A program made the translations under genes and the position numbers. From Mycolicibacterium frederiksbergense (GTDB lineage: Bacteria > Actinomycetota > Actinomycetes > Mycobacteriales > Mycobacteriaceae), in the NCBI RefSeq assembly GCF_029893345.1, contig NZ_JARXVE010000009.1:179819-243818 (forward strand): 64,000 nt of DNA. Reading direction: 5' to 3'. Below the pieces are notes generated by a model. The model saw only the letters and a program-made list of their open reading frames with translations. It was not told the origin of the DNA and ran no database searches. Positions 51,373 through 60,311 of this stretch are shown here, piece by piece; position 1 is the stretch's first letter; the number at the start of each line of letters is the position of its first letter.

Positions 51373-53217
51373 CTAACCCGTCGAGCTTAGTGGGGCTTCC
51401 CTGGCCAGATTCTGGGCGTGCTGAACCACCTGGGTGAGGATGTTCTGCTGGTGTTCCAGTTCCTTGACCCGGGTGTTGCGCTCGCTCTCCTCGACCTTGG
51501 CCGCGGACAGGGTGGCCTGCAGCGACTCGTTGAGTGATCGGGTGGTCTGGTTGGCGATTTCCCGGTAGTGGTCGCGCAGTTGGCGTTGGATGCCTTTGAG
51601 CCGGTCCCGCGATTCCTTGCCGACCACGAACGCCACGTCGTCGATGAACTTGCGCAGATTGGTCTTGGCCTCGCCGCGCACCCGCAGCATGCGGTTTTCC
51701 ATGTCTTCCTTGTAGGCCTTGCGGCCGAGCAGTAGACCGGCACCCACCGACAGCGGGTTGAACATGCCCAGCCCGGCGAACGAGGTGAGCATGCCGAACA
51801 TCAGCACACCGCCGTAGGAGCCGCGCATGCCGGTGATGACCTTGTGCCCGGCCTTGATCGGTTTGGCCTCCAGCTTGGCCAGCGAGTTCATCTCGCCGAA
51901 CCCGGCGCCCATGTCGCGGGCATCGATCTGGGGCAGCTGCACCGCCTCCAGACCCGCCTCGGTGAAGGTGCGGGCCACCTCGGCGGCCAGCGCCTCCGCG
52001 CGTTGATAGGCCCAGACGAAGTTGTCGCCGACCGCGGTGGCCACCGCGTCTTCCACCTCGGCCCCGATCTCGGCCCAGTGCAGGGCGGGGTCGCCGGAGT
52101 CGATCACCTTCTCAGCGTGTGCGGTGATGTTGCGGAACCGGTAGCGCAGATCGTGATCGACGTCGGCGGTCAGGTCGTTGATGCCGTCGCCGAGCACCTG
52201 CTGCCACAGCGCCGTGTGCTGCAGGGCCTCCTGGGCTTCCTCTTTGCGCCGCTCCAGGTCGGCGGTCAGCCGCTGGCGTTCACCCGGATCGTTGAAGGCC
52301 GACAACTCGGAGTTCACCGCCATCAGCAGATGTTCTGCCGCCGAATGGATTTCGGCCACCACCTGGTCGCGGATGCGATCGTTTTCCCGCGACAGCACCC
52401 GGTCGGACAGGAACTTCACGATGGCCGGGAAGTTCGACTCCTCGTTGAGTTCCTTGTCGTTGGTTGCGATGGCATGGCTGCGCAGCACGGAGGACACTGG
52501 CGTCACCGGGGTCGAAATACCGGCGCGCTGCAGGTGGGCGATATTGGTCCCGACGATGTCCCGCCAGCGCGGGTACAGATCGGTTTTGGTGGCGACAATC
52601 GTTGCCACCGGGCAGATTTCGACCGCCTGACGAATGAACGTCATTTCCGGCTCGGTGAACTCCTGGCTGGTGTCGCTGACCATCAGCACCGCGTCGGCGT
52701 CGGGCAGCAAGCCCAGAGTCGCCGAAAGATGCGGCTGCCCATGCCCGCCCACGCCGGGGGTGTCGATGAACGCCAGCCCGCCTTTGAGCAACGGGCTGGG
52801 CGCGGTGACCTCGACCCGCAGCACTTCACGACCACCGGCTTCGGGCGCGCGGCGCAGATCCTTGGTCAGGTCCGAGGGCGCGATGCTGATCAATTCCGGT
52901 TCGGCGCCGTCGGGCCGGGCCACCACCAGGCGCGCCGAGGGCTGTTCGCCGTAGGAGACGACCGTGGCCAGCACGGTGCTCTCGTCGTCGCCGACCCGGG
53001 CCACCGGAACGTTGAGCAGCGAGTTGAGCAGCTGGCTCTTGCCCTGCTTGAGCTGGCCGGCGATGACCACCCGGATCTGCGGATCGCTGATGCGTTCCTT
53101 GGCGCGGGCCAACCGCTGCACCAGGTCACCACGGTCCCTGGCACCGGCGATTCGGCTGGCATGGTCGATCAGTTCGACGATGACCGCGACTTTGCGCGGG
53201 TCATTCGGTTGCGTCAT
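51373..53217 (-). CDS. iniA: Dynamin-like GTPase IniA
   Basis: A 614-aa bacterial dynamin-like protein that acts on the inner membrane and is implicated in tolerance to isoniazid and ethambutol. GTPase motifs: G1 GQLKQGKS (54-61), G2 Thr near residue 81, G3 DTPGVGG (152-158), G4 TKTD (210-213). A helical stalk follows, then a hydrophobic hairpin (GGVLMFGMLTSFAGLGMFNP) as the membrane paddle and a C-terminal coiled coil (ERNTRVKELEHQQNILTQVV). Between iniB (89-bp gap) and iniC. Confidence 0.95.
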   Translation of the reverse strand: MTQPNDPRKVAVIVELIDHASRIAGARDRGDLVQRLARAKERISDPQIRVVIAGQLKQGKSQLLNSLLNVPVARVGDDESTVLATVVSYGEQPSARLVVARPDGAEPELISIAPSDLTKDLRRAPEAGGREVLRVEVTAPSPLLKGGLAFIDTPGVGGHGQPHLSATLGLLPDADAVLMVSDTSQEFTEPEMTFIRQAVEICPVATIVATKTDLYPRWRDIVGTNIAHLQRAGISTPVTPVSSVLRSHAIATNDKELNEESNFPAIVKFLSDRVLSRENDRIRDQVVAEIHSAAEHLLMAVNSELSAFNDPGERQRLTADLERRKEEAQEALQHTALWQQVLGDGINDLTADVDHDLRYRFRNITAHAEKVIDSGDPALHWAEIGAEVEDAVATAVGDNFVWAYQRAEALAAEVARTFTEAGLEAVQLPQIDARDMGAGFGEMNSLAKLEAKPIKAGHKVITGMRGSYGGVLMFGMLTSFAGLGMFNPLSVGAGLLLGRKAYKEDMENRMLRVRGEAKTNLRKFIDDVAFVVGKESRDRLKGIQRQLRDHYREIANQTTRSLNESLQATLSAAKVEESERNTRVKELEHQQNILTQVVQHAQNLAREAPLSSTG

Positions 53218-53306
53218 TCGGTGCTCCTCCGGCCCTCAACGGTAAACGCACGAACTGGCGGGGACCGCCCTATGGGTGGTCCCCGCCGGTCGTGGTGATC
53301 TGCGGA

Positions 53307-54404
53307 TCAGAAGCCGTGGAACCCGGCCTGCGGGTCGACGGTGTTGTGGCTGGCCACATCGTTGGTGGTGGACACATTGGTGTGCAATCCACCGACCTGG
53401 TGCACCGAGTCGTCGGTCACCGAGGTGTGCACGGAGCTGTCGTTGTGCACCGAGGTGGTGTCGTACACCGAGCTGTCGCGCACCGAGTGATCCGACAGCG
53501 AGGTGCTGGTCGACGTCGAGGACTGCACCGACGAGTCGATCACGCTGCTGTTGCCGCTGCCCACGTCGTGACCCGCAGTGGTCTGGTTGCCACCGACCGA
53601 GTGGTTCGACTTGTCGCTGATCACGATGCTGCCCGCGTTACCGCCGGAGCCGGCGTTGGCGTGTCCGCCGCCGATCCCGAGCAGGCCGCCACCGCCGCTG
53701 GCGCTGGCGTTGCCGCCGTGCCCGCCGCTCATGTCGACATCGCTGATCACCGGACCGTCGTTGCCGGAGATGACGTTGCCGCCGGCGTGCTGCGAGCTGT
53801 CCTCGATAGCGTTGCCCTGGCCGACGTTGACGTGCGAGCCGGAGCCGGCCCAGACGTCGCCGTTGTTGACCGTGTTGCCGTGGCCGAGCACCGCGCCGTC
53901 ACCCGTGACGATGGGGCCCTGGGAGTGGCCGGTGTTGACCACCGCACCGTCGGTGGCGGTGTTGGTGGTGGTGGTCTTGTTGCCCAGGGTGATGTCCCCG
54001 AAGCCCAGGTTGAACGCACCCTGCTGGGCGTTGGCGCCGGCGTGCTGGTCCGGGCTCATCACCGGGACGTTGTTGTGGCTGGCCAGATCGGTGGAGTTGC
54101 CGCTGAGCAGGTCGGTGTTGGTCTGCGGGGCGAAGGTCGGCTGCGAGGTGAACGACGTCTGCGGGGAGAACGGGGAGGCGATGCTGTGGTAATCGGCCAC
54201 CGCCCGCTGCAGTCCGTACACCGGGTCGCCGTTGCCCAGGGCGATGCCGGCCGGTGCGGCGGTCGCGGCGACGGAGGCCAGCTGGGCCGCGGAAACATTC
54301 GGCAGTCCCGCGTCGCGCAGTGCGCCGTTGGGATCGGCCACGTAGGCCGCTGCGGCGGCCGGGCTGCGGAAGAGCTCGAGGATGAAGTCGATCAGAGTGG
54401 TCAT
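53307..54404 (-). CDS. iniB: IniB, Gly/Asn/Ser-rich isoniazid-inducible protein
   Basis: A 365-aa protein, first of iniBAC. The N-terminal ~60 residues form the conserved IniB-type domain (MTTLIDFILELFRSPAAAAA, YVADPNGALRDAGLPNVSAA). The rest is Gly/Asn/Ser/Asp-rich with short imperfect repeats (GNTVNNGDVWAGSGSHVNVG, DNSVHTSVTDDSV-like), suggesting an extracellular or wall-associated repetitive protein; no classical signal peptide is visible. It is shorter than M. tuberculosis IniB. Upstream, 54405-54683 holds TAGGGG repeats and a terminator, so it likely has its own promoter. Confidence 0.93.
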   Translation of the reverse strand: MTTLIDFILELFRSPAAAAAYVADPNGALRDAGLPNVSAAQLASVAATAAPAGIALGNGDPVYGLQRAVADYHSIASPFSPQTSFTSQPTFAPQTNTDLLSGNSTDLASHNNVPVMSPDQHAGANAQQGAFNLGFGDITLGNKTTTTNTATDGAVVNTGHSQGPIVTGDGAVLGHGNTVNNGDVWAGSGSHVNVGQGNAIEDSSQHAGGNVISGNDGPVISDVDMSGGHGGNASASGGGGLLGIGGGHANAGSGGNAGSIVISDKSNHSVGGNQTTAGHDVGSGNSSVIDSSVQSSTSTSTSLSDHSVRDSSVYDTTSVHNDSSVHTSVTDDSVHQVGGLHTNVSTTNDVASHNTVDPQAGFHGF

Positions 54405-54562
54405 GTCTCCAACCTTTCGGATGTTGCTGGGAGTCTCTTGAAAGTCCCCCGCCGGGCTCTCCGGCATCTGGACACCAACTTATGGACGCGCCGCCGCCCC
54501 GGAAACGGGGTCGGTTCCCCTCCCCGTATCGCCCCCACCCGGGGAGCATGGGGCCACCCCAA

Positions 54563-54587
54563 TAGGGGGTTAGGGGATCTATAGGGG
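54563..54587. promoter_or_regulatory. TAGGGG motif cluster upstream of iniB
   Basis: Three plus-strand TAGGGG hexamers begin at 54563, 54571 and 54582, about 160-180 bp before the iniB ATG. The same hexamer occurs three times at 55316-55353 upstream of the divergent genes. Candidate sites for the IniR-like regulator. Confidence 0.5.
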
Positions 54588-54632
54588 TATGCGCCGATCA
54601 CCCCAAGCCAGGTGTGTTTATGCAGGTAAACG

Positions 54633-54669
54633 CAATAAGCGCACGACCGAATGGGTCGTGCGCTTATTG
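54633..54669. terminator. Strong hairpin between the Rv0340-like gene and iniB
   Basis: Arms CAATAAGCGCACGACC (54633-54648) and GGTCGTGCGCTTATTG (54654-54669) are perfectly complementary over 16 bp with a 5-nt loop. It begins 15 bp after the Rv0340-like stop (minus strand). A transcription terminator or attenuator ahead of iniB. Confidence 0.7.
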
Positions 54670-54683
54670 GGTGTGGATGAAGA

Positions 54684-55226
54684 TCAGCCGAAGATGTCGA
54701 AGCCGCCGGCGTCGTCGGTGTGGTGCAAGTCGTCGATGATCGGGTGCGCCCAATCGGTCTCGGGATGGGTGTCCGCGATCGGCGCATCGTCGATGATCGG
54801 CTCGTTGACCTGCAGCGATAGGTCGTCGAGCGGTTCTTGACCGAAGCTGTCGGTGATCGCCGACCCCTGGGACATCAGGTGATCCGGGGAAGTCGAGGAG
54901 TCGATCACCTGCCCGGCCGATGCGTGCCAGGTGTCGCTGGGGACGTCGGCGGGTACGTGGTCGCCGAAGGCGTCGAACGCGGCGGTTGCGGCGCCGCTGG
55001 CCCAGACATTGCCGCCGTCGACGTCGGGGGCCCCGCCGGCTCCGTGCAGCCCGCCGGTCATGGGCAGTGATTCCGACACGAGCGGAATCAGATTATTGAC
55101 GTCCGCGCTGGTCACATCGGCGAGATGAGCATCGGATATGGCCTGGCCGGGGTCGGCGGCGTAGCGGGCGGCGGCCTCGGGGTCGCGCACCAGCGACATG
55201 ACAAAGTCCAACAGCGAATTCGCCAT
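54684..55226 (-). CDS. IniB-like small protein (Rv0340 homologue)
   Basis: A 180-aa protein whose first ~60 residues share the IniB N-terminal domain (MANSLLDFVMSLVRDPEAAA, RYAADPGQAISDAHLADVTS). The rest is Asp-rich and probably flexible (STSPDHLMSQGSAITDSFG, DDLSLQVNEPIIDDAPIADT). Length and position upstream of iniB match Rv0340 of M. tuberculosis. The ATG at 55226 follows a GAGGTGGAAC ribosome-binding site on the minus strand. It shares a divergent promoter region with the Hsp70-like gene at 55420. Confidence 0.88.
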   Translation of the reverse strand: MANSLLDFVMSLVRDPEAAARYAADPGQAISDAHLADVTSADVNNLIPLVSESLPMTGGLHGAGGAPDVDGGNVWASGAATAAFDAFGDHVPADVPSDTWHASAGQVIDSSTSPDHLMSQGSAITDSFGQEPLDDLSLQVNEPIIDDAPIADTHPETDWAHPIIDDLHHTDDAGGFDIFG

Positions 55227-55315
55227 GTTCCACCTCCTCAACAGTTCGATTCGAATGTTAGCCAGCTGTGAGGGCGCTGGGATCGGTGCCGAACCCACCC
55301 CTCCATGGTCGGGAT

Positions 55316-55353
55316 TAGGGGGCCGGCCATTAGGGGATTGACACCACTAGGGG
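55316..55353. promoter_or_regulatory. TAGGGG motif cluster in the divergent ini control region
   Basis: TAGGGG begins at 55316, 55331 and 55348 on the plus strand, spaced 15 and 17 bp. A TTGACA (55338-55343) lies among them. The 193-bp gap 55227-55419 separates the Rv0340-like gene and the Hsp70-like gene. Confidence 0.5.
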
Positions 55354-55419
55354 AATCCCCGGCCCCGGCCGGCGCGGCGGTTAAGGTGAGGGTCGCCCAG
55401 ACAACAGGAGTGACGCCTG

Positions 55420-57228
55420 ATGACAGATTCACTGGGGTTGTCGATCGGGATGACCAACTTGGTAGCAGCCCGCGAGGGCCGCCAACCGGTGATCCGCCGA
55501 TCGGTCCTCACTCTGTACCGCGACCGCGCCCCGGAAGTGGGCGAGTTCACCGGCTCCGGATTGCCGCTGGCCGGCTTCGTGGAGCGGGTGGGCGATCCGG
55601 TTCCGCTGGTCGCCGCCGACGGATCTCAGCACCGCGGTGAACTGGTTCTGGCCGAGGCGCTGGACGCGCTGGCCCGCCTCGCCGGTGGCGGTGCGCCGGT
55701 CACGATCGCCGTCCCGGCGCACTGGGGTCCGAGCACGGTCGGCGCGTTGCGCGGCGCCCTGCGCAACAAGCCCGCGCTGGCACCCGGCGGCGTCCCACCG
55801 GCCCTGGTGCCCGATTCCCTGACCGCGTTGGCGGCACTGCGGACGAATCCCGGGTTGCCGGCCGAGGGCGTGGTGGTGTTGTGCGATTTCGGCGGCAGCG
55901 GCACCAGCGTGACGCTGGCCGACGCCGGTGCGGGGTTGGCCACCATCGGGCAGACCATGCGTTATCCCGAATTCTCCGGCGACCAGATCGACCAGGCCTT
56001 GCTCAATCACGTGCTCAGCGGGGTGGCCAACACCGACGCCACCGACCCCGCAGGCACCGCCGCGGTCGGGTCACTCACCCGGCTGCGGGCCGAATGCCGT
56101 CAGGCCAAGGAACGGTTGTCCGCCGACACCGTCACGGTGGTGCCCACCGAGCTGCCCGGGTTCAACTCCGATGTCCGGGTGACCCGGCCCGAACTCGAGC
56201 AGCTCATCTCCGCTCCCCTGGCGGGCCTGCTGGATGCCATCCAAGATATGTTGCAGCGCAACAATATTGCGTTGTCCAGCGTGACTGCAGTCGGCACTGT
56301 CGGTGGCGGCGCGGCGATCCCGCTGGTGACTCAGCGCCTGTCGGAGCGGTTGCGCGTGCCGGTGGCGACCACCCGGCATCCGCAGGTCGATGTGGCCCTC
56401 GGGGCCGCCCTGGTCGCCGAGAGTGTCGCCGATGCGGGCGCACCGACCGGTATGGCCCCCGAGGTGGCCGCGGCCGACGCACTGACCGGCATGGCCCCGA
56501 CCAGTCTTGGCCCGGCCGCGTGGGCGGACGGAGCAGCGGCTGCCACCGCGGCCCGACCGGCGGCCGAGGGCAACGATTCGGGGACATCCGGAGCGTTGGC
56601 CTGGTCGCAGGACGATGCGCCCGGCCAGGAACCAGTGCCGTACACGGGGGGCGACTACGCGACCACCCCCGGGACGACGGCGGCGCGGCCAGCCGTCGAA
56701 TTCAGCCACGACGAAGAGATTTACGCCGCCGAACCGGCGCCGCTGCCCTGGTACAAACGCCCGCCGATCCTGTTTGGCGCGGCGGCTGCGGCTGCCCTGC
56801 TGGCCGCCGGCGGCCTCGCGGTGACCCTGACCGGCTCCGTCGGGGATTCGACCCCGGTCACCGAGACCAGCACCACCTATTCGATGGGCCCGTCGCCGGA
56901 GGGGCCGCCGCCTGAGCCGGTCACCACCGTGACCCAGGGGCCCGACGGGCATCAGACCACCACCATCGTGGCCCCGCCGCCGCCCCCGGAGACCACGACG
57001 TCCCAGCCGGCAACAACCACGACAACCAGTCCGACCACGACCACCACCACAACAACGACGACCACCACCACCACGACGACGACCACGCCGCCGACTACGA
57101 CGACGACAACAACCACACAACCGCCGACCACTACGCAGCCACCCACGACGACACAGCCGCCGACCACCACCCACGCGCCGGTGACCACCACCGCGGCGGC
57201 CGAGGGTGCCGGCGACGGCGGCGCCTAG
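55420..57228 (+). CDS. Membrane-anchored Hsp70-like protein with poly-Thr tail
   Basis: A 602-aa paralogue of the protein at 47980-49785. Hsp70-type ATPase motifs: SLGLSIGMTNLVAA (Ser replaces the first Asp), LCDFGGSGTSVTLAD, and VGTVGGGAAIPLVTQRLSE. After a linker come PWYKRPP, one membrane helix (ILFGAAAAAALLAAGGLAVTL) and a tail with long runs of Thr broken by Pro (57000-57190). It begins with ATG 40 bp after a TAAGGT hexamer and is followed by the IniR-like gene (10-bp gap), so it is probably co-expressed with the regulator and divergently from the ini operon. Function unknown; the missing Asp suggests altered or absent ATP hydrolysis. Confidence 0.85.
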   Translation: MTDSLGLSIGMTNLVAAREGRQPVIRRSVLTLYRDRAPEVGEFTGSGLPLAGFVERVGDPVPLVAADGSQHRGELVLAEALDALARLAGGGAPVTIAVPAHWGPSTVGALRGALRNKPALAPGGVPPALVPDSLTALAALRTNPGLPAEGVVVLCDFGGSGTSVTLADAGAGLATIGQTMRYPEFSGDQIDQALLNHVLSGVANTDATDPAGTAAVGSLTRLRAECRQAKERLSADTVTVVPTELPGFNSDVRVTRPELEQLISAPLAGLLDAIQDMLQRNNIALSSVTAVGTVGGGAAIPLVTQRLSERLRVPVATTRHPQVDVALGAALVAESVADAGAPTGMAPEVAAADALTGMAPTSLGPAAWADGAAAATAARPAAEGNDSGTSGALAWSQDDAPGQEPVPYTGGDYATTPGTTAARPAVEFSHDEEIYAAEPAPLPWYKRPPILFGAAAAAALLAAGGLAVTLTGSVGDSTPVTETSTTYSMGPSPEGPPPEPVTTVTQGPDGHQTTTIVAPPPPPETTTSQPATTTTTSPTTTTTTTTTTTTTTTTTTPPTTTTTTTTQPPTTTQPPTTTQPPTTTHAPVTTTAAAEGAGDGGA

Positions 57229-57238
57229 GTCGGCGTCG

Positions 57239-59689
57239 ATGACCGCCCCGGCGCCGGATCCTGTTCCGGAGCTTCCGCTGGCTGCCCGAACGACCCTCGG
57301 CGACGTGCTGGCTGCTCCGACCGAGCCGGTCAAGCTGCTGGTGTCCGGTGGTATCGGGACCGGCAAGAGCACGGTGCTCGCCGAGGTCCGCACCGCGTTG
57401 CGCGAGGCGGGCCGGGTGGTGTTGACCCGTGCGCCGCGGCCCGGGGACGGGCCCGGGGCCGCGTTCGTCGTCGATGACGCGCATTTGCTCGGCGACAGCG
57501 AAATCGACTGTCTCACAGAGCAGGTCGCCGATCCGTCGGCGACCGTGGTGGTGGCCAGTGAGCCATTGGCGCACCGTCCGGCGTTGCAGGCGCTGGCCAC
57601 CGCGCTGGAACGGGAGAACCCGGTGGTCCGGCTCGGCCCGGTGCCGACGGCCGATGCTCACCCGGCCGCGACGGCGGGGTTGCCGTTTCTGCTGCACGCG
57701 GCGGCCACCTCTACTGACGCACCGGCGGACGCGGCCCGGTTTGCCCTGCTGCAGCGGTTACGCCGGGTCGACGAACACACCCGCGATGCGCTGCTGATCC
57801 TGTCGCTGAGCCAGGAGCTGGGCCCCGACGACGTCGCCGCGGCGCTGCGGTTCACCGGCGCCGAGGCGGCGGACCTGGTGGATCGGGCGCACGCCACCGG
57901 GTTGGTGGAACCCTCCCACGACCGGCGGTTCCTACGCATGGTCCATGAGTGCCTCGCGCAGATCGCCGGTGCTGCCCGGCACCATGAGATCGAAACCTCG
58001 CTGCTGGCTTCACAACTCGAGTTGTCCACGTTATCGGCCGATCTCGCGGTGGCGCTGGCCGAGCACGGTCTGCGCGATGATCGGCTAGCCGATGCGCTGG
58101 CCGAGCACGCCGCCCACGATCGGGCACAGCCGGCGCGGGCGGCCCGGCTCTACCGTGCGGCGGCCACGGCCGGGTCGGCCGCGGTGAGCATCCGGTTGGC
58201 CGATGCGCTGACGCTGGCCGGCGATTGCCCGACCGCCGCACGGATGGCCGATGAGCTGCTCAGCGCCGAGGACCCGGCCGAACGCGCCGCGGCGGTGCGG
58301 ATCGCGGCCAGTATCGCCATGCACGACGGCAGCGCGGCGCAGGCCGCCGACCTGTTCCGCTGGCTCGGCCCATACCCGGACACCCTGGTCAGTTCGGCCG
58401 GCACGACCGCCTTGCTCGCAGCAGGCGACGCGACTGCGGCACGCGCCTCGTTGGCCGTCGAGGTGACCGGGCCGCCCACCTCGACGGCGCGGGCGGCGCG
58501 CAGCCTGGCCGAAGGCTTGGTGCTGTCCCTGGACCAGCCGTTCGCGGTGACCGTGGCCCGCCTGGGCCAGGCCGTCACCACCGAGTACCAGCTCGGCGGT
58601 GCGGCGCCCGATACCCCGTCGGCGCTGGTGACGCTGGTCGCACTGCACGGCGGTGACTCGGTCCGGGCGCGCAGCGTGGCCAGTCGGGCGGTGCGGGCCA
58701 GCGACAGCGACGGCACGGGTGACGAGGCCTTCACCGCGGCGCGCCATCGGTTGTTGCTGGGTTGGGTGAAGGTGCAGGACGGCCAGCTCGGTGCCGCCGG
58801 CGCGGACGTGTCCGCCGCGGAAGCGCGTGGCAATCTGCACCGACGAGATGCGTTGTGGGCCGCGGCCTTACGCACCGCGATCGCCCGACGCAGCGGGGAC
58901 AGCGGTGCCGTGCAACAACATTGGTATGCGGCGATGGAGGTGCTCGCCGAGTATTCGATCGATGTGTTCTCGCTGCTCCCGCTGGGTGAGCTGTGGGTGG
59001 CCGGCGCCAGGATGCGCCAGATGGACCGGCTGGAGCACGCTCTGGCCGAAGCGTTCGGTCTGCTCGATACGCTCGGCAACCCGGTGTTGTGGTCGGTGCC
59101 GCTGCACTGGGCCGGCGTGCACGCCGGGATTCTGGCCAACTCGCCCGGGGCCGTCGCACCGCACGGGCAGGCGCTGACCGCGGCCGCCGGGCAGAGTGCG
59201 TTCGCCCGGGCACTGGCCACTGCCGGCCGAACCTGGTTGCGGGTCTTGGCCAATCACGTCGACCCCGACGAGGTCACCGCCGCGGCCCGGGCCCTGTCCC
59301 AGTTCGGCCTGACCTGGGATGGCACGCGGCTGGCCAGTCAGGCCGCACTGCAGACTCCGGATGCCCGGGTGTCGCAGGCGATGCTGCAGCTGGCCCGCGA
59401 TCTCAAACAGGCCGGAGCGCTCGATGAAGCGCCGACTCCGACGGCGGCGTCTCCGGCCACCGCAGCACCGTCGGCTTCCGCTGGTTCCCCGGCTCGGTTG
59501 TCCGACCGGGAGCGCGAGGTCGCCGAATTGCTGTTGTTGGGCATGCCATATCGCGATATCGGCAGTCAGTTGTTCATCTCAGCCAAGACCGTCGAGCATC
59601 ATGTCGCCCGGATCCGCCGGCGGCTCGGCGCCGATTCCCGTTCCGAATTGCTCTCGATGCTGCGGGCCATGCTGGCCGCGCAGAACTGA
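57239..59689 (+). CDS. iniR: LuxR-family ATPase regulator, IniR-like (Rv0339c homologue)
   Basis: An 816-aa STAND/MalT-type regulator: P-loop SGGIGTGKST (~36-45), Walker B FVVDDAHLLGD (~80), a long helical repeat middle region and a C-terminal LuxR HTH (LSDREREVAELLLLGMPYRD, ISAKTVEHHVARIRRRLGAD). Position next to, and divergent from, iniBAC matches Rv0339c, described as IniR, regulator of iniBAC in pathogenic mycobacteria. The ATG at 57239 lies 10 bp after the Hsp70-like stop. TAGGGG repeats at both ini control regions are candidate targets (inference). Confidence 0.87.
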   Translation: MTAPAPDPVPELPLAARTTLGDVLAAPTEPVKLLVSGGIGTGKSTVLAEVRTALREAGRVVLTRAPRPGDGPGAAFVVDDAHLLGDSEIDCLTEQVADPSATVVVASEPLAHRPALQALATALERENPVVRLGPVPTADAHPAATAGLPFLLHAAATSTDAPADAARFALLQRLRRVDEHTRDALLILSLSQELGPDDVAAALRFTGAEAADLVDRAHATGLVEPSHDRRFLRMVHECLAQIAGAARHHEIETSLLASQLELSTLSADLAVALAEHGLRDDRLADALAEHAAHDRAQPARAARLYRAAATAGSAAVSIRLADALTLAGDCPTAARMADELLSAEDPAERAAAVRIAASIAMHDGSAAQAADLFRWLGPYPDTLVSSAGTTALLAAGDATAARASLAVEVTGPPTSTARAARSLAEGLVLSLDQPFAVTVARLGQAVTTEYQLGGAAPDTPSALVTLVALHGGDSVRARSVASRAVRASDSDGTGDEAFTAARHRLLLGWVKVQDGQLGAAGADVSAAEARGNLHRRDALWAAALRTAIARRSGDSGAVQQHWYAAMEVLAEYSIDVFSLLPLGELWVAGARMRQMDRLEHALAEAFGLLDTLGNPVLWSVPLHWAGVHAGILANSPGAVAPHGQALTAAAGQSAFARALATAGRTWLRVLANHVDPDEVTAAARALSQFGLTWDGTRLASQAALQTPDARVSQAMLQLARDLKQAGALDEAPTPTAASPATAAPSASAGSPARLSDREREVAELLLLGMPYRDIGSQLFISAKTVEHHVARIRRRLGADSRSELLSMLRAMLAAQN

Positions 59690-60311
59690 ACTGGCCTTGC
59701 CGCCGCCGAACTCGGCGCCGGCCGAGCCCTGCGATGCACCGGCCTTCTCACCGGTGGCCTTGGGCGAATTCAATCTGACCAATACGATCCCGGGCGATGA
59801 CCGGCATCGCGTTGGCCGGCGCCTGCGTCATCGCGCTCAGTCCGATCAACCCGGGTCTGATTCGCGATGATCTGGCTCAGCACCTGCATTGGCTGTGTTT
59901 GGTGGGCCGTAAGCGCCGACAGACTGGTGTTCGTATGTTCGAACACCAGCACCCAACCGGTGACGCTCCTTGACTCGTGCCTTGCTCACCGGATCGCCGA
60001 GCAAGGCAGACCCCAACCCTCCTTCGTGCGGATCGAGTTCAATCGGCCGCCGCGATGCACATACATCCGGTACCGCGCATCATCGAGAGCGCACCAATCG
60101 GTCGGGGTGTCGATCCGCTCGGCCACCTACCGAAGATTCAGCCCGCGCGACACGACGACGTCCTGGCTCACCAGGTTGCGCGGCGTCAGGGATCGGTGAC
60201 CGTCTCACAGCTCCAGCGTCACAGCCGGGGATGTTAATCATCCCGGCACGACGCGGTGACGGATTTGCCGTGACTTGAAATCCAGTCCCCGGACCGAGAC
60301 CTTTAACACAG
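59690..60311. other. Gene-poor gap between iniR and etfD
   Basis: No convincing full gene. On the minus strand, stretches with protein-like composition occur (LSALTAHQTQPMQVLSQIIA near 59880; a 46-codon frame at 59986-60126) but are short and not joined in one frame. Probably remnants of one or more decayed minus-strand genes. Confidence 0.5.
59986..60126 (-). pseudogene. Short minus-strand frame, probable gene remnant
   Basis: A GTG-initiated 46-codon frame reading VAERIDTPTDWCALDDARYR, then YVHRGGRLNSIRTKEGWGLP and a short tail. Codon use is normal for this genome and the residues look like part of a folded protein, but the preceding in-frame codon is a stop and no family is recognised. 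It is either the 3' end of a decayed gene or a small gene. Confidence 0.35.

Noticed and set aside
51844..53298. 484-codon plus-strand frame opposite iniA
   Set aside because: Shadow of the iniA coding sequence; the GTPase motifs on the minus strand are unambiguous.
53292..54584. 430-codon plus-strand frame opposite iniB
   Set aside because: Arises from the repetitive Gly/Asn codons of iniB read backwards; no domain and no ribosome-binding site.
57000..57190. Microsatellite-type phase-variable repeat in the poly-Thr tail
   Set aside because: ACC/ACG codons are mixed irregularly, so there is no uniform short unit likely to slip; a repetitive protein tail explains it.
56071..57600. 509-codon Gly/Arg-rich minus-strand frame
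   Set aside because: Reverse reading of Thr-rich ACC/ACG codons and of the iniR start; low complexity only.
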